Made by a program: the position numbers and the translations under genes
Origin: Butyricimonas muris
Lineage (GTDB): Bacteria; Bacteroidota; Bacteroidia; Bacteroidales; Marinifilaceae
DNA: 64,000 nucleotides
Direction of reading: 5' to 3'
Assembly (NCBI RefSeq): GCF_046365375.1
Contig: NZ_JBKEIT010000002.1
Coordinates: forward strand, 124,001 to 188,000
The notes under the pieces: generated by a model
The model's input: the letters and a program-made list of their open reading frames with translations, nothing else
What the model was told of the DNA's origin: nothing
The model's database searches: none
In this document: positions 26,169 to 34,472 of the stretch, in pieces
How positions within the stretch are numbered: the first letter of the stretch is position 1
Layout: each line of letters starts with the position of its first letter

Positions 26169-28466
26169 TTAGAATCTCTTTCTCTTGTACCATGCCATGA
26201 ATCCGGCAAAAGCAAGTAAAAATGGTATGACACCCAATGCAAAAATTTGAATCCAGAGATTTGCATTCCGGGTTAGGTATATCGTGTTGTCAATTGACTC
26301 GGGACGAGAAGTGTCGATAGGGAATTCTCCGTATGATAACCACTTGAACGTTTCCGAGATAAAATTGAAGTTTGCCGCAAGTATACCATTACGATCATTG
26401 GCTAATTCCGTATTACTGATGCAATCGGCATCACCCGCTATCACTATGCGTTGTTCTTTATCGCCTCTCGGGCGGGTTAATGATATGACGACGGGATAAG
26501 ATTGTTCTTTTTCCCCGATGGATGCGTTGATAGATAATTCCCCGTCAAGGAAGTCCGTTGTTTCCAATTCATTCCAGCTGTCCTTGGAAAGTGTTACCGC
26601 GATAGGTTTTATATCATAACCGTTATCTGTCGTGTAGCGTAAGGGGGATGCGTCAGGCATAACGAGTGAGGCTCCCCAACCTTTTAATTGTTTGTACCGG
26701 AAACATTGTGCTGCTGCATTCTCTGTCAGTTTTGCCGTGATAACCGTGGGTAGATAATCTTTATTGCGTTGTACTAGGGTTCCGGGCATAAGTTCCACCC
26801 CGAATTTGGTTAGGATTGGATTCATCGCCTCTTGTCTGTTGGGTTCTCCGAGAATGAAAAGATTGCCTCCTCTCTCGATATAGCATTCCAGTTTTCGCAT
26901 TTCATCGTCGGCAAGGGGACTGCGCATATCAGCGATAACAAGAATATCTACGTCTTCTGGGATATCTTGGTCGGAGATGGATAGTTCGGTCGCATCAAAT
27001 CCTTGATTAATCAAAGATTGACGGAAATAGATACTCCGGGCAAACGTGTAATAATAACGGTCGCCGGCACTATTCACGTTACGTTCTCCATGTCCGGTAA
27101 GAAACGCGACCTTGGGAGCCGGCACAAGAAAACGTTTTAAGGCTGTCGTGATTTCTGTTTCAGAAGGATGTTTCATCATATCATGATATAAACGAAGAGT
27201 AGCTTTTTGTCCGTTTTCCCGTTCTAGCACACGAACAAATCTATATCCTTCCGGTTTTAGGTCAATAATCTGATTTATCTCGTCGGGGGATAGGAACATA
27301 TCAAAATCAAGGTGCATAATTTTGCAAATACGTTCCGCTCTTTCTTTTCCTTGCAATTCCATGAATCGACCGTTGAAAGACGGTTCTACCGAAGGTGCGT
27401 AGTAATACACATACTTCATCTTTATATCCGGCTTGAAACGCACGTATTGTTCGAAGCGTTGAAAATCGCTTTTCAATTCACTGGGCAGGGCGCTACCATA
27501 ATTTTCATCTAAGATATTCATGTAGGTAGTGATCGTTAGTGCTCCATCCAAGTTTTTAACAACTTCTTGGCTTCCGGGAGTTAGCGTGTTCTTTTTTAAA
27601 ATCGTGGCATCATAATAGAATTTACTCACGGGTAATGACGTTAGATAACCTATAAATAAAGCTCCCCCGACAACGGCAAAATAGCGTGCCGCGGTAACTA
27701 TAGTCCCACGTTTTTTACGGGCTTCTTGTAAACGCATTATGGAAAGCAGGATAAATAGAGAGATCACGATAAAAAAGTATAGCACATCCTCGCTGCATAT
27801 CATGCCTTCTAAGAATTGGTAAGCCCGGCCCGATATTGACAACCAATACGTAATATCACGCACAAAAGCAATATCCTGACCTACATCGCCGATATAATTC
27901 AGTACGGCTAGGATAGCGAGAGTTCCCATGGCTGCAACAACCTGATAAGACGTGATGCTTGACATGAAAAGCCCGATTGCCGCGTAAGCGCAAGTAAGCA
28001 AATAAAGCCCGAGTAAACCGGTGAGGACGGAAGCTAAATCCATATTTTCGATTGTGAATGCACCGAAGAGGACATAAATAAGCAGGATACACATTAACAT
28101 GCCGGCGTAAATCAGCAAGGAAAGGTATTTCCCTAGAATAATCTGAGTCGTGGTTATCGGGGACGAATATAGGAATTTTATGGAACCGCTGCTTAATTCC
28201 CGGCTCATCACGCCCATGGTGATAAGAGGAATATAAAGGTACAGGCTCTTGAGCATGGAAACGAGTAGTCCGGAATACCCGGCATACGTGTTTTCTGTGA
28301 GCCATCCTAAACCGTACTCCAGTGCTTGGCGTTTCAGCAATCCCCCGAAGGTATCACTGAAATTTATTCCCGCCTGAAAGGCAAAGATGACAAGGATTAG
28401 CCAGGATACAGGCGAACAGAATAAGATGCGAAGTTCTGTCTTCGCTAATCTGAATATTGTTTTCAT
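26169..28466 (-). CDS. Fused GldF/GldG-type ABC transporter permease (module 1)
   Basis: 765-aa paralogue of the permease at 22903-25203 with the same architecture: N-terminal ABC-2 membrane part (about 1-245), a single TM near 260, an extracytoplasmic GldG-like region (AFLTGHGERNVNSAGDRYYYTF; DILVIADMRSPLADDEMRKLECYIERGGNLFILGEP), a C-terminal TM helix (about 738-758) and a KRKRF tail. It is sandwiched between ATPases (17 bases each side). The two permeases are similar along their full length but clearly diverged, so the duplication is not recent. Confidence 0.85.
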   Translation of the reverse strand: MKTIFRLAKTELRILFCSPVSWLILVIFAFQAGINFSDTFGGLLKRQALEYGLGWLTENTYAGYSGLLVSMLKSLYLYIPLITMGVMSRELSSGSIKFLYSSPITTTQIILGKYLSLLIYAGMLMCILLIYVLFGAFTIENMDLASVLTGLLGLYLLTCAYAAIGLFMSSITSYQVVAAMGTLAILAVLNYIGDVGQDIAFVRDITYWLSISGRAYQFLEGMICSEDVLYFFIVISLFILLSIMRLQEARKKRGTIVTAARYFAVVGGALFIGYLTSLPVSKFYYDATILKKNTLTPGSQEVVKNLDGALTITTYMNILDENYGSALPSELKSDFQRFEQYVRFKPDIKMKYVYYYAPSVEPSFNGRFMELQGKERAERICKIMHLDFDMFLSPDEINQIIDLKPEGYRFVRVLERENGQKATLRLYHDMMKHPSETEITTALKRFLVPAPKVAFLTGHGERNVNSAGDRYYYTFARSIYFRQSLINQGFDATELSISDQDIPEDVDILVIADMRSPLADDEMRKLECYIERGGNLFILGEPNRQEAMNPILTKFGVELMPGTLVQRNKDYLPTVITAKLTENAAAQCFRYKQLKGWGASLVMPDASPLRYTTDNGYDIKPIAVTLSKDSWNELETTDFLDGELSINASIGEKEQSYPVVISLTRPRGDKEQRIVIAGDADCISNTELANDRNGILAANFNFISETFKWLSYGEFPIDTSRPESIDNTIYLTRNANLWIQIFALGVIPFLLAFAGFMAWYKRKRF

Positions 28467-28483
28467 GTTAGATAATTATCTTT

Positions 28484-29416
28484 TTATTTTTGAATATTTT
28501 TTCCGGATAATTGCGCGAAAGCCGAGTCTAAAGAATCTCTCTCCAGAATGATCTCGTGAAGATGCCATTCGTTTGCAACGCTCAACTCTATAATCTTTTT
28601 AGTGATCTCTTGACCGGAAGAGAACCACATGCGGAAACGGGTATCTGTAATGTGTTCCACGTGCGTGATCCCGGGAATACCGGATAGAGTCGTGATGGAA
28701 GGAGGTGTTGTCATGGAAACGATAAACGTATTGGGCTCCGTGTAGTTGTTGAGATCCCCGATTGTTCCGGAGAAAACGATATGTCCTTTCTCTATCATGA
28801 TAATTTCGTCACAGGTGGCTTGAACCTCGGATAATATATGCGTGGAAAGCATCACGGAGTGATCTTCGGCAATTTCCTTGATCAGATGGCGAATTTCCAA
28901 GATTTGATTGGGGTCCAAACCATTCGTCGGTTCGTCAAGAATCACGAATCTCGGGTTATGTACGATCGCTTGGGCTATACCAACCCGTTGTTGGTATCCC
29001 CCGGATAAATTCTTGATCAATCGTTTGCTGAAATGTGCGATCCCGCAACGGGCTTTTGCCTCTTCTACCGCCTTTTTCACTTGCTTTTTATCCATCTGAC
29101 GCATCAAGGCACAGTGTGTCAGATATTCGTCAACGGTCAAGTCTGGATATAAAGGCGGTTTCTGTGGAAGAAAACCGATATGTTTTTTAGCTTCAACCGG
29201 ATGTTCCCGGAGACTGACGCCATTAAGATATACTTCTCCCTCCGTTTGATTGAGAACACCACAAATAATATTCATCGTGGTGGATTTACCTGCTCCGTTA
29301 GAGCCGAGTAACCCGAGAGTTCCTTGTCGTTTGATTTCAAAGTTGATGTCGCTAATCGCCCATTGCACGCTATAACGGTGCGAGAGATGTTCGACTTTTA
29401 CTATTGATTCTTCCAT
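28484..29416 (-). CDS. ABC transporter ATP-binding protein, GldA-like (module 1)
   Basis: 310-aa ATPase with Walker A GSNGAGKST (38-46), NLSGGYQQRVG, FVILDEPTNG and STHILSEVQAT. Closely similar to the module 2 ATPase (first 130 residues nearly the same), diverging in the C-terminal domain. First gene after the ECF sigma gene on this strand, preceded at 38 bases by the promoter-like element it shares with FecR. Together with 26169-28466 it forms one complete transporter. Confidence 0.92.
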   Translation of the reverse strand: MEESIVKVEHLSHRYSVQWAISDINFEIKRQGTLGLLGSNGAGKSTTMNIICGVLNQTEGEVYLNGVSLREHPVEAKKHIGFLPQKPPLYPDLTVDEYLTHCALMRQMDKKQVKKAVEEAKARCGIAHFSKRLIKNLSGGYQQRVGIAQAIVHNPRFVILDEPTNGLDPNQILEIRHLIKEIAEDHSVMLSTHILSEVQATCDEIIMIEKGHIVFSGTIGDLNNYTEPNTFIVSMTTPPSITTLSGIPGITHVEHITDTRFRMWFSSGQEITKKIIELSVANEWHLHEIILERDSLDSAFAQLSGKNIQK

Positions 29417-29453
29417 AAATTTTATTGTGTTACTGTATTTGCATTTCTAATTG

Positions 29454-29484
29454 CAGAACACGGCAAAATTTGAAAAGGATGAAT
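29454..29484 (-). promoter_or_regulatory. Promoter-like element upstream of ABC module 1, identical in layout to that of FecR
   Basis: The - strand reads attcatcctttt-N10-cgtgttctg in the 110-base gap between the sigma gene and the first ABC ATPase. It matches the element at 22673-22703 in all 21 fixed positions and in spacing, while the spacer and flanks differ. A conserved promoter or operator bound by the neighbouring ECF sigma is the simplest reading. A duplicated insertion boundary is the alternative. Confidence 0.55.
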
Positions 29485-29526
29485 AGGGGGTATGTTTTTC
29501 ACTTTATTTTGACATTTCTTTTAGAA

Positions 29527-30081
29527 TTACTTTTCTGCCAGAAATAGTAATAAAATGTAGAAATAGTCTTTTAATAAAATTTTCAGAGAATTTAAGGCGT
29601 TGTATTTTAGTGTTTTGACCGAGTTTACGGAAATGCCTAGGATTTCGGAGATTTCCTTGTTTTGTTTTCCGTCTAAATACATTTTAACTATTCGAGCACT
29701 TTGCGGGGGAAGGGCATTTACGGCATCATCAATAATTCTGTATGCTTCTTCCTCTATTAAAAGGTCTTTAAAAATGGCTTCCTGATTCTCCACTTCGGAC
29801 GATGTATAATCAACGGTTACTTTTTTATCCCGGATATAATTAAAGCATAAGTTCTTGACAGACACGTATAAAAATGTCTTTAGGCTAGGAATTTCCTTGT
29901 ATGCCTTCCGTTTTTCCCAAAGTTTAATAAATGCTTCTTGTGCAATGTCTTCTGCAGCACTTTGATCCGCGATAAATTTCATGGCAACAATGCACATGGA
30001 GGGGTAAAACTCCTGAAAAAGAGATGCAAAGGCCTTAGTATCCCCATTTTTAATATCCTCATACGTTACTACAACACCCAT
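29527..30081 (-). CDS. ECF-family RNA polymerase sigma-70 factor (locus 2)
   Basis: 184-aa ECF sigma factor. Region 2 is about residues 8-80 (DIAQEAFIKLWEKRKAY is the 2.4-like part), region 4 about 120-170 (LPPQSARIVKMYLDGKQNKEISEILGISVNSVKT, helix-turn-helix). There is no sigma 3 domain. It opens the - strand locus and would be controlled by the FecR at 21451-22638. The first codons (MGVVVTYEDI) follow a clear ATG. The hydrophobic C-terminal tail (YFYILLLFLAEK) is common in Bacteroidota FecI-like sigmas. Confidence 0.93.
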   Translation of the reverse strand: MGVVVTYEDIKNGDTKAFASLFQEFYPSMCIVAMKFIADQSAAEDIAQEAFIKLWEKRKAYKEIPSLKTFLYVSVKNLCFNYIRDKKVTVDYTSSEVENQEAIFKDLLIEEEAYRIIDDAVNALPPQSARIVKMYLDGKQNKEISEILGISVNSVKTLKYNALNSLKILLKDYFYILLLFLAEK

Positions 30082-30284
30082 AGCATAAAACGTTCGTTTA
30101 TTGATATAATGCTGCCTTTCCTTTGAAAATGAGAGTTTTTCACGGAAATATCTAATTTTCAGAGAGAAAAAAACATCTCCTTGGCTTGAAGAGAAGCTGT
30201 TTTTTTACTATTTTTGGTCTCAATAAACGAAGGTTTAATGATAGATGCTTAATTATAGATTATTCTTTTTTTTTATCATTAGAA

Positions 30285-30938
30285 TTAAGCCTCTGCGTAC
30301 TCGCTTGGGGAAAATCGATCTGAATTCTCGTTGCCGAAGAAAAGATAAAGATGCAGTGGTGTTCCGTCCGGTTGACCGACTTTGGGAATTTCCACGGTAA
30401 CCTTTCCGTCACCCCGATGAGCGTTAAGGCAGGTAATCATTTGCGGGGAGCGGGGTTGTGTTCCATAGAAATACCCCAAGTACACTTGATCTGAGGCATT
30501 CGCTTTCGGACGGTCAACATCATTTTCCCACCGGAGAGTTACCGTCCAGCTATCCCGTGCGATATCGGTAATCACCGGGGCATCCAGGGAACCCATAGAG
30601 AAACGGAATATCGGGAATGCCCACACGCCCTCGCCCGGTCGGAAACATCCGCTGTTCACGGAATGAAACACCGAGTCGCTTTTGGAGGCATGGGTTTCTT
30701 TTGCCCAAATCTTCCATATCGGTAACCCTCCCGTGGCACGGCGGTATACCCGCCACATTTTTCGGGCTTCGGTAAATTGATTGGAAGATTTCTCTTCACC
30801 TTCCGACCTCGATTTTTTAGCACCTCGTTTGGATTTGCAAATCCGTATGCTATTCCCGTGCAAGTAATAAGTAACCCCGTCCATCCTGACGGGACCGTTA
30901 GCAAGTAGGGCTAGAAGTAAAGGTGAAGTCTTATCCAT
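30285..30938 (-). CDS. DUF6266-like protein
   Basis: 217-aa protein without signal peptide (start at the ATG at 30938; the frame two codons upstream opens with TTG). Organisation matches the DUF6266 proteins at 58489 and 59239: a basic N-terminal half with a QFTEARKMWRVYRRA-type helix, then a beta-rich C-terminal half (SWTVTLRWEND; VTVEIPKVGQPDGTPLHLYLFFGNE). Function is unknown. Assignment to DUF6266 rests on this similarity of layout and is moderate. Confidence 0.6.
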   Translation of the reverse strand: MDKTSPLLLALLANGPVRMDGVTYYLHGNSIRICKSKRGAKKSRSEGEEKSSNQFTEARKMWRVYRRATGGLPIWKIWAKETHASKSDSVFHSVNSGCFRPGEGVWAFPIFRFSMGSLDAPVITDIARDSWTVTLRWENDVDRPKANASDQVYLGYFYGTQPRSPQMITCLNAHRGDGKVTVEIPKVGQPDGTPLHLYLFFGNENSDRFSPSEYAEA

Positions 30939-31019
30939 AACCAATATGATTTAAGTATTAATTCCGTATCAATTCCGGTACAATAGTATTTAAAATATTT
31001 TATAAATCCAATTAATAAG

Positions 31020-31085
31020 CTATTAAAACGCTATTACTGTATAGGGTTTTAATAGCGCTTTAATAGGGTTTTAATAGGGTTTTAC
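31020..31085. repeat. Inverted repeat and short tandem repeats
   Basis: ctattaaaacgctatta (31020-31036) and taatagcgctttaatag (31050-31066) form a 17-bp stem with one mismatch. They overlap a run of 11-base units agggttttaat, one of them agcgctttaat, from 31042 to 31085. The run lies in the 278-base gap upstream of the DUF6266-like gene and downstream of the LysO genes. It could be a terminator for lysO or an operator. Confidence 0.55.
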
Positions 31086-31216
31086 ACGGAATTTATGTGG
31101 AATTGCTCCGGAAATGAAGTTGAATTAATACATATAATGAGCTTGTTTTGTGTATAATATATACACGTACTATACTTCCATGTATATTGTTTATTCAGGG
31201 GGAAATAGATATATTT

Positions 31217-31819
31217 TTATATCGTGCAGAAAAAGGTGACGAGAAAAGGTACACTCAGGTCGACGGTTATCCCGTGGACGATGGAGATGATCACGAACTC
31301 TTTGCCGCAGAACTTGGTGATAATAGGTAGTGTGGTGTCGGCAGTGGTGGCGCCTCCCGCGGAGATGGGGGCTAGTTTTCCGAAATAGCGGACTAACAGA
31401 GGAGCTGCTAATAAAGCAATCAATTCACGCGTGATATTCGAAACGAGGGCGATGGTGCCCAGTTCGGCTCCTTTGTATTGGGTGATGAATATGGAGGAGA
31501 GGGAGTAATAACCGAAGCCCGAGCCCACGGCAAGGCAATTCGTGATGCTTCTGCCGCTTAGGGCAAAGCTGATAAGGGCAGACCCGATGAGGGTGCCGAT
31601 GATGGTTGCCAAGGGGACAAGTATGATTTTTAGGTTTTGTTGTTTTAAGGCTTGCAGGGCTTTCTTGTCACTCCCGATACTGATGCCGACAAGGAACATC
31701 AAAGCGTACAAGGCGTATAGGGTAGGGGCTTCCGCGGTTAATATGGCGGGAATATCAATGAAGCGTCCTAGCAATACTCCGGCGATAAAAAATGAAACAA
31801 TCGTGATGCTGCCTTTCAT
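31217..31819 (-). CDS. lysO: Lysine exporter LysO family, C-terminal part (split gene)
   Basis: 200-aa integral membrane protein with about six TM helices. It matches the C-terminal domain of the LysO (YbjE) lysine exporters (LYALMFLVGISIGSDK; GSGFGYYSLSSIFI; ELIALLAAPLLVRYFG; GATTADTTLPII). The N-terminal domain is encoded separately by the gene ending 9 bases upstream. Presumably the two chains assemble to export lysine or related toxic amino acids. Confidence 0.85.
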   Translation of the reverse strand: MKGSITIVSFFIAGVLLGRFIDIPAILTAEAPTLYALYALMFLVGISIGSDKKALQALKQQNLKIILVPLATIIGTLIGSALISFALSGRSITNCLAVGSGFGYYSLSSIFITQYKGAELGTIALVSNITRELIALLAAPLLVRYFGKLAPISAGGATTADTTLPIITKFCGKEFVIISIVHGITVDLSVPFLVTFFCTI

Positions 31820-31828
31820 GAGTCGGTT

Positions 31829-32098
31829 TTATTTAGACGGAACAAAGAAAAAACGATAGATGCCCCATGCGCAAAGGACACTTCCCGCCACGGCGGCGAG
31901 GGTGATTAACAGGGCGTCGTAACCGATAGTAGCCAAATTGTTCATGATGTCCCCGTTGGCACCGACCGTTATCCCCAGTAGAAAAAGTAATAAAAAAATA
32001 GCGTAGTTGATCAATTTATGCACGATCTTCAAATTCCTCTCCCGGAAGAGGTATCCCAGAACGATCCCCGTGACCATTAACCCGATAACAATACCCAT
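31829..32098 (-). CDS. Lysine exporter LysO family, N-terminal part (split gene)
   Basis: 89-aa protein with three TM helices matching the N-terminal domain of LysO (LLLFLLGITVGANGDIMNNLATIGYDALLITLAAVAGS). Single-chain LysO proteins are about 300 aa; here the two parts sum to 289. The 9-base gap and shared strand show an operon. Two-gene forms are common in Bacteroidota, so this is probably a natural split and not a frameshift. Confidence 0.8.
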   Translation of the reverse strand: MGIVIGLMVTGIVLGYLFRERNLKIVHKLINYAIFLLLFLLGITVGANGDIMNNLATIGYDALLITLAAVAGSVLCAWGIYRFFFVPSK

Positions 32099-32233
32099 AG
32101 TTTGACAATTATTTTGTCGCGAAGCTACGATTTATTTTTAAAAACACTATCTTTACAAGAGACGTGTACAAATTGAAACATTCATGAAAGAATGTTCGTT
32201 ACTAATACAGTTTTAATTTTTAAAAATGTTGTT

Positions 32234-32671
32234 ATGAAAAAAGTGATTTCGTCGGTTATATCACCTAGCCAGAAGTTCCTGAGCTTGGGATTGCTTATAT
32301 TGCGTGTGCTCGTGGGAATAACCATGTTGACTCATGGACTTGCTAAATTGACTTCGTTCTCGGAATTGTCCTCGACGTTTTTCGATCCGATCGGGTTGGG
32401 AAGTACGCTTTCGTTGATCTTGATTATCTGCGCCGAAGTGGGGTGTTCCATATTTCTTATCGTGGGGGCATTCACTCGTCTGGCGACGATCCCGTTAATT
32501 TTTTCCATGTTGGTGGTAATCCTTATCGTGCATGGTAATGATCCTTTTCAAGTGAAAGAGTTGCCTTTGATATACTTGGGAATTTACATTTTCCTGTTCT
32601 TCGCAGGACCGGGAAAGATCTCTTTGGATTCGATTCTTCTGAAAAAGATAGACACGAGTATACCTAAATAA
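32234..32671 (+). CDS. DoxX-family membrane protein
   Basis: 145-aa protein from the ATG at 32234 (MKKVISSVIS); an earlier ATG at 32192 adds a stretch unlike the family. Four TM helices in DoxX arrangement: LLILRVLVGITMLTHGLAKL, STLSLILIICAEVGCSIFLIVGAFTRLATIP, LIFSMLVVILIVHGNDPF and LIYLGIYIFLFFAGPGKISLD. The family is linked to membrane redox or respiratory functions but its biochemistry is poorly defined. Divergently transcribed from the lysO pair, with a near-consensus TATCTTTA at about 32148. Confidence 0.85.
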   Translation: MKKVISSVISPSQKFLSLGLLILRVLVGITMLTHGLAKLTSFSELSSTFFDPIGLGSTLSLILIICAEVGCSIFLIVGAFTRLATIPLIFSMLVVILIVHGNDPFQVKELPLIYLGIYIFLFFAGPGKISLDSILLKKIDTSIPK

Positions 32672-32695
32672 AGAATGAATTGAGGCAGGTGGTTC

Positions 32696-32845
32696 CTAGG
32701 GAATCACCTGTTCTGTTCCGTTCAGTATCGGGACTACGTTTTCATCTTCTTCCAGTACGGTAGCTGCCAATAGCCAATAGATTAGCAACACGATGGCAAT
32801 GATGATTCCCACGATTGTCCACACGTTGTTTTTTCTTTTTTTCAT
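32696..32845 (-). CDS. Small single-pass membrane protein
   Basis: 49-aa protein from the ATG at 32845: basic start MKKRKNNV, one TM helix (WTIVGIIIAIVLLIYWLLAAT) and an acidic tail (EEDENVVPILNGTEQVIP). It converges on the DoxX gene, leaving 24 bases. No family recognised. A longer reading from 32923 adds a region without membrane-protein character. Moderate confidence because it is small. Confidence 0.5.
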   Translation of the reverse strand: MKKRKNNVWTIVGIIIAIVLLIYWLLAATVLEEDENVVPILNGTEQVIP

Positions 32846-33010
32846 GATTCTTTTTGTTAGATTGTTTGTATGAACATAAACGGGAAATGGCAGGGAGAGG
32901 TTCTGTTTTTGTGAAAAATTCAAGATAAGTACGTAAGTTTTTTATTTGTTCCTTGATTAATTCTTTTGATAGGTATTAAATATAAATGTTAATTATTCAT
33001 TTTGTTTTAC

Positions 33011-33018
33011 TATATTTG
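33011..33018 (+). promoter_or_regulatory. Bacteroidota-type -7 box (TATATTTG)
   Basis: Perfect match to TAnnTTTG, 62 bases before the start of the 161-aa gene at 33081. The -33 element is weak (tgtta about 25 bases upstream). Confidence 0.5.
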
Positions 33019-33080
33019 TATTGATTGCGGCGCTTGGAGCTTTGATGTTTGTCAAATAATTTAACAAAGAAACTAACTTT

Positions 33081-33566
33081 ATGGCTACACGGGTTACAGA
33101 TTTTTCTGATGGCAGTTACTTGGAGTACGCTCGGGGAAGCTTTGATGAATGGTGTGTTTATTTATCTCGTCCGAATACCGCGAGATATGCACCGCGAGAT
33201 TATCAATATTTTCAGCGTCTTGTTAATTACGCTTCTAAATATGGTAAAGATGCAATTTATCAAGATTTTGTGTCTATTTATAATAAGACGACCAAAGACT
33301 TGGATGATTCTACCATTCAATACATAAAGGATATGACTTCTAAGTATGGGGCGGATGCCCTTAATATAGCCATTGATTTTACCATTATCTATATGGGGAT
33401 GATTGCCGAAGAAAACAAAGAGAACGCGATATTAGGCAAAAGAGTTAAAAGGCTTGGAGTGTATCAGACCCTCTATGATGAGCTGTCACCGGATGAAGCT
33501 GCAAATTTTAGCCGCGGGAAGAAATGGAGAGAGTTAGATGCTATTTGTCGTGGCAGAGGATTTTAA
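33081..33566 (+). CDS. Conserved hypothetical protein next to the Dam methylase (possible DUF7004 family)
   Basis: 161-aa soluble protein beginning MATRVTDFSDGSYLEYARG, rich in aromatic and charged residues, mostly helical after residue 45, with no signal peptide or catalytic motif. The N-terminal pattern (FxDGSxLEYxxGxFDxWCVYL) recalls a small conserved family I believe is DUF7004; this was not verified. Its 3' end overlaps the convergent methylase gene by 33 bases. Position suggests it belongs to the restriction-modification cargo, perhaps as a controller or defence accessory, but no function can be stated. Confidence 0.7.
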   Translation: MATRVTDFSDGSYLEYARGSFDEWCVYLSRPNTARYAPRDYQYFQRLVNYASKYGKDAIYQDFVSIYNKTTKDLDDSTIQYIKDMTSKYGADALNIAIDFTIIYMGMIAEENKENAILGKRVKRLGVYQTLYDELSPDEAANFSRGKKWRELDAICRGRGF

Positions 33567-34472
33567 ATAGTTTGTTATAAGAAGTTCTTTAATAGTTCCC
33601 CTTTTATCTGATTTAGAATTTATATTTCTTTTGGCATCTACACGCGTAATGTTGTATTCCTGATATAATTCATCAAAGAATTTATTGTCAGGATTGATGC
33701 TACGCGGATCGGAGTTGCTTAGCATGAATTTGGCTCCCGTTGCTGATATTTCGTCACAAAACTGTTTCAGTCGGTTTTGTTCGTTGTCGTCAAAATCAAA
33801 TTTAGTATATGAGTTAAAATTTGAAGTTTCACTGATTGGCTTATATGGCGGGTCAAAGTAGAAGAAAGTTTTTTCGCTTACGTACTCTTTGGTGGCGGTG
33901 TAATCGCCACAGAGAATTTCAACTTTTTGTAATAATTCGCTATCCCGCAGTATCGTTTCCCTGTCACAAATTTTAGGGTTTTTGTATTTGCCAAATGGCA
34001 CATTGAATTTGTTTTTAGAGTTGACACGATATAAGCCATTGAAGCATGTACGATTTAGAAAGATGAATAGTGCTGCATTTCTTACAGACCGCGATGACGA
34101 ATTTCGCTCGTTATACTCTTCCCTAAGGGCTAAATAAAGTTCTTTCTGGTTATCGTATGAAGTTAGATTTTTGTAGTTTGTATCTATGCGTTCTAATTCT
34201 GAAATTAAATCTAAAGGTTCTTTTTTGATAACTCTATAAATATTTATCAGATCAGAATTAATATCATTTATAACGACATGTTTTATATTGTCGTATGCTG
34301 ACAGCAGCCAAAACATGATAGCACCACTACCTATAAAGGGTTCTATATAGGTGTCAATCGCTGAAATATTATCCGGGAGATAGTTGTTAATCTGCTGGAT
34401 AAGTTGTCCTTTACCTCCAGCCCATTTTAAGAACGGGTGCCCTGTAATTTGCTTTTTTATTGATTGATTCAT
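33534..34472 (-). CDS. dam: Dam-family DNA adenine-N6 methyltransferase
   Basis: 312-aa class-alpha N6-adenine methylase. The SAM-binding motif FLKWAGGKGQL (14-24) and the IEPFIGSGAIMF block (43-54) are typical of Dam/DpnM enzymes, RTCFNGLYRVN (141-151) matches the family, and the catalytic DPPY is intact (207-210). By family, GATC is the most likely target, but related enzymes recognise other sites. Divergent from the predicted restriction enzyme at 34946, with a 473-base spacer. A TATTTTTG box lies only 5 bases before the start codon, suggesting a leaderless mRNA. The gene is AT-rich compared with neighbours outside the island. Confidence 0.92.
   Translation of the reverse strand: MNQSIKKQITGHPFLKWAGGKGQLIQQINNYLPDNISAIDTYIEPFIGSGAIMFWLLSAYDNIKHVVINDINSDLINIYRVIKKEPLDLISELERIDTNYKNLTSYDNQKELYLALREEYNERNSSSRSVRNAALFIFLNRTCFNGLYRVNSKNKFNVPFGKYKNPKICDRETILRDSELLQKVEILCGDYTATKEYVSEKTFFYFDPPYKPISETSNFNSYTKFDFDDNEQNRLKQFCDEISATGAKFMLSNSDPRSINPDNKFFDELYQEYNITRVDAKRNINSKSDKRGTIKELLITNYLKSSATTNSI

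Noticed and set aside
22903..29416. Gliding-motility locus
   Set aside because: Only GldA/F/G-like ABC components occur, fused and duplicated, with no gldB/C/D/H-N or spr genes; the context is a sigma/FecR/SusCD locus.
30941..31216. CRISPR-like array suggested by the 11-base repeats
   Set aside because: Units are too short and directly adjacent, with no unique spacers and no cas genes nearby.
31829..32098. LysO broken by a frameshift
   Set aside because: The N-terminal part ends with its own stop and the C-terminal part has its own start 9 bases later; two-gene LysO forms are usual in Bacteroidota.
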